In this document: in pieces, positions 61,063 to 64,000 of the stretch
How the letters are laid out: every line of letters starts with the position of its first letter
Numbering within the stretch: position 1 is the stretch's first letter
Assembly (NCBI GenBank): GCA_038747915.1
Contig: JBCDJJ010000006.1
Span: forward strand, 14,298 to 78,297
DNA from: JBCDAP01 sp038747915
Lineage (GTDB): Bacteria; Planctomycetota; Phycisphaerae; Phycisphaerales; UBA1924
Length of the DNA: 64,000 nt
Reading direction: 5' to 3'
Position numbers and translations under genes: made by a program
Notes under the pieces: model-generated
Seen by the model: the letters and a program-made list of their open reading frames with translations, nothing else
Told to the model about the DNA's origin: nothing
Databases searched by the model: none

Positions 61063-62265
61063 TCAGTCGAGCCAATCACGGGCCGCCAGCCGCTCCGGGA
61101 CGTAGGTCTCGGTGACGTAGCTGATGTCTTTCGTGATCAGGCTCTCGACCTCCATCTTGAAGCCGTTGGACAGCATCTTCTTGATCTCGAGCTGCCAGGG
61201 CTTCTTGTCGGCGAACCAGGGGTACTCAGCAATCTGCTTGGCGCGGGTGATGTCCCGCTCGTTGAGCGCGATCTGGACATCGTCGGTGAGCTCACACTGC
61301 TCGTAGTCCTTCGAGCGGATGCCAAGGAACTTGGCATCGGGGATGGCAAGGCGCTCGGACTCGAAGGCGAGCGAGATCGAGCCCTGCTTGATGACCGAGT
61401 AGATGTAGTGCCCCCACGGGTCGCAATCGAGCAGGCAGATGATCGGGAGGTTGTACTCGTCGTGCAGCCGGTGGAGGAGCCGGCGAACGCCGCGCGAGGG
61501 CTGACCACCGCCCTCGGTGAGAATGCAGTTGTGCGTCTCCCAGAAGCGGTCTTCGTTGAACCGCTGCCAGACCGTGTCCTTCTCGACATGCAAGACGAAG
61601 TCGGCCTCGACCTTCTTGAACTGGATCACGCTCGGCTCGCAGATGCTCGGGATCGAGTACCCGCCAGAGCCCATCCGGCGGCAGTCGATGGTGTCGCCCG
61701 AATCGAGAAGCGTGACATTGCCGACCATCGTGCCCTTCTTCTTCGCGAAGATGTGCAGCTCCTCGCGCAATGAGCCCAGCATCACCTCGAGGTCCTCGAG
61801 GATCGCGTCCGACTCGGTCTGGTCGGCCAGCGTCTTCTCCTTTGTGCCCACGATGGTGTGCAGCGACTTGTAGAACATGCCACGAAGGCTCAGCGTCTTG
61901 TCGGCTTCGATCAGGTCCTTCACGCCGCCGCTCAGCAGCATCGTCTGCATGAACTTGCGCGCCGTCTTCAGATCGAACAGCGGCCGCTCCGATGTGCCCG
62001 ACCCCATCCGCAGGATCTTGGCCTTGCGGTCGTAGTCCGTGTTCGAGAGCGACCGCGACGGCACATCGAACGACGGATCGCGCTCCCGCTTCGCCGCCGT
62101 CACGACCGACCCCGCGAGCGACTCGATCGCCTTCATCGTCTTGGCATCGGCCTTCTTCGCTGATGCCGAAGACGACCGAGCCGGTGCCTTGGTGACCTTC
62201 TTGGTTGTGGTCTTCTTCCCGACCTTTTTGCCGGATGTCTTCTTTGTCGAACGCTTCTTGGCCAT
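61063..62265 (-). CDS. top6A: DNA topoisomerase VI subunit A
   Basis: The 400-residue Spo11/Top6A-type protein has the catalytic Tyr132 in SLRGMFYKSLH and the Toprim acidic residues Glu228 (HVEKDTVWQRF), Asp280 and Asp282 (LLDCDPWGHYIYS). With subunit B it cuts and rejoins double-stranded DNA in an ATP-dependent way (type IIB). The first 45 residues are a Lys/Ser/Thr/Ala-rich, histone-H1-like tail absent from the archaeal enzyme. The ATG at 62265 has GAGGG six bases upstream and overlaps the stop of the DHFR-like gene; a GTG at 62268 is one codon earlier. Confidence 0.94.
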   Translation of the reverse strand: MAKKRSTKKTSGKKVGKKTTTKKVTKAPARSSSASAKKADAKTMKAIESLAGSVVTAAKRERDPSFDVPSRSLSNTDYDRKAKILRMGSGTSERPLFDLKTARKFMQTMLLSGGVKDLIEADKTLSLRGMFYKSLHTIVGTKEKTLADQTESDAILEDLEVMLGSLREELHIFAKKKGTMVGNVTLLDSGDTIDCRRMGSGGYSIPSICEPSVIQFKKVEADFVLHVEKDTVWQRFNEDRFWETHNCILTEGGGQPSRGVRRLLHRLHDEYNLPIICLLDCDPWGHYIYSVIKQGSISLAFESERLAIPDAKFLGIRSKDYEQCELTDDVQIALNERDITRAKQIAEYPWFADKKPWQLEIKKMLSNGFKMEVESLITKDISYVTETYVPERLAARDWLD

Positions 62266-62804
62266 CACGCGCCCTCTGGTTGATCACGTGGTGTGTACCA
62301 CAACTCGGCGACGCCCATCGCGAGCTCCCGGCATCGCTCGAGCGCAAGCCCGCACGCCGGTACGCCGCCGGGGAACACCGGGATTCCGCGGCCCAGACGC
62401 TCGGGGACGATGTACAACTCCCACCGGTCGATCAGCCCCGCGCGGTCGAATGAGGCGATCGATCGTCCACCCCCGCCGAGCCACACATCGCGTGCGCCCA
62501 GCGCGTCGAGTTTCGGCTCAAGCTCGGCCGGTTCCGCGAACGCCGTGATCAGTGAAGCACCACTTTCAAGCCCGCGCGTCGTCTGCACGAACGTCGGGAT
62601 GGCATGCCGGTCGTAGGGCCACCAGTCCTCGGCGACGTACTGCTCGTAGGTTGTCCGTCCCAGCACCACGGCCCCGATGCTCGGCAGGAACACCTCGTCC
62701 CACCACGGCTGAAACACGGCATCGTATCGATCGTGGAACGGCCACTCGCCGTCCTCATCGGCGATGAAACCGTCGAGTGTGACCGCTTGGAGCGCACGGA
62801 TCAC
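62265..62804 (-). CDS. DHFR/RibD C-terminal-like reductase
   Basis: The 179-residue protein matches the dihydrofolate-reductase-like RibD C-terminal family: LQAVTLDGFIADEDGEWPF at the start, VVLGRTTYEQYV, then DVWLGGGGRSIASF for NADPH and RWELYIVPERLGRGIPVF. The physiological substrate of such stand-alone members is usually unknown. Its GTG start overlaps the top6B stop and its stop overlaps the top6A start, so it is translationally locked between the two topoisomerase subunits. Confidence 0.88.
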   Translation of the reverse strand: MIRALQAVTLDGFIADEDGEWPFHDRYDAVFQPWWDEVFLPSIGAVVLGRTTYEQYVAEDWWPYDRHAIPTFVQTTRGLESGASLITAFAEPAELEPKLDALGARDVWLGGGGRSIASFDRAGLIDRWELYIVPERLGRGIPVFPGGVPACGLALERCRELAMGVAELWYTPRDQPEGA

Positions 62805-64000
62805 CGCCGGCGCACCTTCTTCTTCACCTTCCTCACAACCTTCTTCTTGGTCTCTTTGCGCGGCGGCTCAGCGTCATCGTCGTCGCCGAACAGGGTGCTG
62901 CGGTTGCCGGCTCCAACTTCGACGAGGTGGGCGTCCAGCCCGTCTTCCGCACCGTTCGATGACTCGCCGACGGGCTGGACGCCCGTCCCACCGGAATCTG
63001 TCTCGGGGTGCGTATCCGCACGGATCATCACGCTCTCGTCTTCTTCGAGCCGGTCGCGCTTCGCCCGGCCGTTCTTCCCGATCACCCGTCCCTCGTCGTC
63101 CAGCTCTTCGTCGAATTGCGCCGTCTTCGCCTGCGCCATCGCCATGAGCGAGTCGTACACCTGCTGCTGATCCGCACCGGTGATGTGGTGCGTCGCCTTC
63201 GAGATCTCGCCGATGTACCGCAGGAAGACCCCGCGCCGCTGGCCCTGGCGCTGCATCGCCTTGCGGCGGTTCAGATACGCCCGCAGCTTGCGGCCGCAGT
63301 CCTTCAGCGCCAGCTCCATCTCCGCCCGGATCTCGTCGTAGTCCGCGATCGCTTCCTTCGATTCGCTCGTGAAAGGCACCCACACGCTCGCCATGTGGAT
63401 CATCACGACGATCGGCCCGGTCGGCAGCGCCCCGCGCGGCTGCTGCAGGTTGTAGAGCTTCCAGTTCATCCCCGTGACCGCCTTGAAGCTCGAGCACGCC
63501 GACTGCTGGTACTGGAGCGGCACCCGGTTCGCGAAGCGGAACACCTGCGCCGGCTCATCACCCGGGAGGTTGCCGCCGAAGGCCACGCCCGCCTCGATCA
63601 AGAACGGCCGGCCGCGGTACACACTCGGCGGCCGCGAGCTCGCGCAGATGAACTCGGGCTCCAACCCCTGCTCGAGGCCCTTCAGCATCGTGCGCACGCC
63701 GATGGGCGATAGGCAGTTTGTCGGTGGTGCCATCACCTTGGCCGACTGCATCGCCTCGTACATCTTCTCCGCGCTCGTGTGATCAACCGTCTTGATCCAC
63801 GAGTTCGGCGAGAGCTTCGCCGCACCGGTGATGTCTTTCGCCACCTTCGGGCCGATCCGGCAGAACTCGTTGCCGAAGAACCCGCCGAGCTGCCGGTGCT
63901 CGGTCCGCTCCAACATCGAGATGAGCGTCCCGAGCTCGATGCCGTGCGGGTGCGGCTTGATCTCCTCCGGTAGCTCTGGCAGCTCCGGCACTGTCCGCTC
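62801..64000 (-). CDS. top6B: DNA topoisomerase VI subunit B (C-terminal part; 5' end outside window)
   Basis: The visible 399 residues cover the end of the H2TH region and the transducer domain: MAPPTNCLSPIG, SSRPPSVYRGRPFLIEAGVAFGG and FRFANRVPLQYQQSACS are diagnostic of Top6B. The GHKL ATPase domain lies beyond 64000. The C-terminus has an acidic, low-complexity stretch and a very basic end (KKETKKKVVRKVKKKVRRR). The frame is open to the edge; a GTG at 63991 is not the start. It is the first visible gene of the top6B, DHFR-like, top6A operon. Confidence 0.93.
   Translation of the reverse strand, partial: ERTVPELPELPEEIKPHPHGIELGTLISMLERTEHRQLGGFFGNEFCRIGPKVAKDITGAAKLSPNSWIKTVDHTSAEKMYEAMQSAKVMAPPTNCLSPIGVRTMLKGLEQGLEPEFICASSRPPSVYRGRPFLIEAGVAFGGNLPGDEPAQVFRFANRVPLQYQQSACSSFKAVTGMNWKLYNLQQPRGALPTGPIVVMIHMASVWVPFTSESKEAIADYDEIRAEMELALKDCGRKLRAYLNRRKAMQRQGQRRGVFLRYIGEISKATHHITGADQQQVYDSLMAMAQAKTAQFDEELDDEGRVIGKNGRAKRDRLEEDESVMIRADTHPETDSGGTGVQPVGESSNGAEDGLDAHLVEVGAGNRSTLFGDDDDAEPPRKETKKKVVRKVKKKVRRR

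Noticed and set aside
1..64000. CRISPR arrays, insertion sequences and prophage genes
   Set aside because: No regularly spaced repeats, transposase genes or phage structural genes were found on either strand.

Overview
The window is a 64 kb, GC-rich stretch of a bacterial chromosome. It looks like a member of the Planctomycetes, most likely class Phycisphaerae. The reasons are several prepilin-like proteins with an H-X9-DG motif, many Cys-type sulfatases, secreted proteins ending in dockerin-like Ca-binding modules, a PEP-CTERM-like protein tail, squalene genes of the hpnCDE type, and a YdjY-domain protein beside rplS. The lineage is an inference from gene content; no rRNA gene is present.

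Region 1 (about 1-9 kb): the 3'-truncated gene of a large secreted YWTD-type protein, a coupled pair (planctomycete-type hypothetical plus pseudopilin-like protein), a secreted TlpA/thioredoxin-fold protein and a GH3 beta-glucosidase-type enzyme.

Region 2 (about 8.9-39.5 kb) is a polysaccharide-utilisation locus. It holds two GH53 endo-galactanase homologues (one secreted with a dockerin-like tail, one without signal peptide), two clan GH-A hydrolases resembling GH51/GH39, four sulfatases (one fused to an esterase), a separate secreted esterase, a GPH-type sugar symporter, a cytoplasmic protein of unknown function coupled to a small zinc ribbon, two pseudopilin-like proteins, a glycerophosphodiesterase and a LacI-family regulator. 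Four consecutive minus-strand genes carry nine copies of an unnamed beta-rich module of about 150-190 residues. Five near-identical palindromes (TTTGAACGTTCAAA and one-base variants) lie in promoter regions of this locus only, one of them beside the lacI-type gene, so they are very probably its operators. The likely substrate is a sulfated, esterified galactan or arabinogalactan; this is inferred from the enzyme families.

Region 3 (39.6-44 kb): a tRNA-Leu(UAA), two Gfo/Idh/MocA oxidoreductases, two small lipoproteins, two families of REP-like palindromes and a decayed gene fragment.

Region 4 (44-60 kb) is core genome: ispH, hpnC-hpnD-hpnE (squalene), rplT and rpmI, an ECF sigma factor with a coupled membrane protein, hpnH (hopanoid side chain), an M50 protease, rpsP-trmD-rplS (no rimM between them), a YdjY protein, a Xer recombinase and two envelope lipoproteins.

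Region 5 (60-64 kb): an ANTAR response regulator downstream of a DNA topoisomerase VI operon (top6B, a DHFR/RibD-like reductase, top6A), a system that is uncommon in bacteria.
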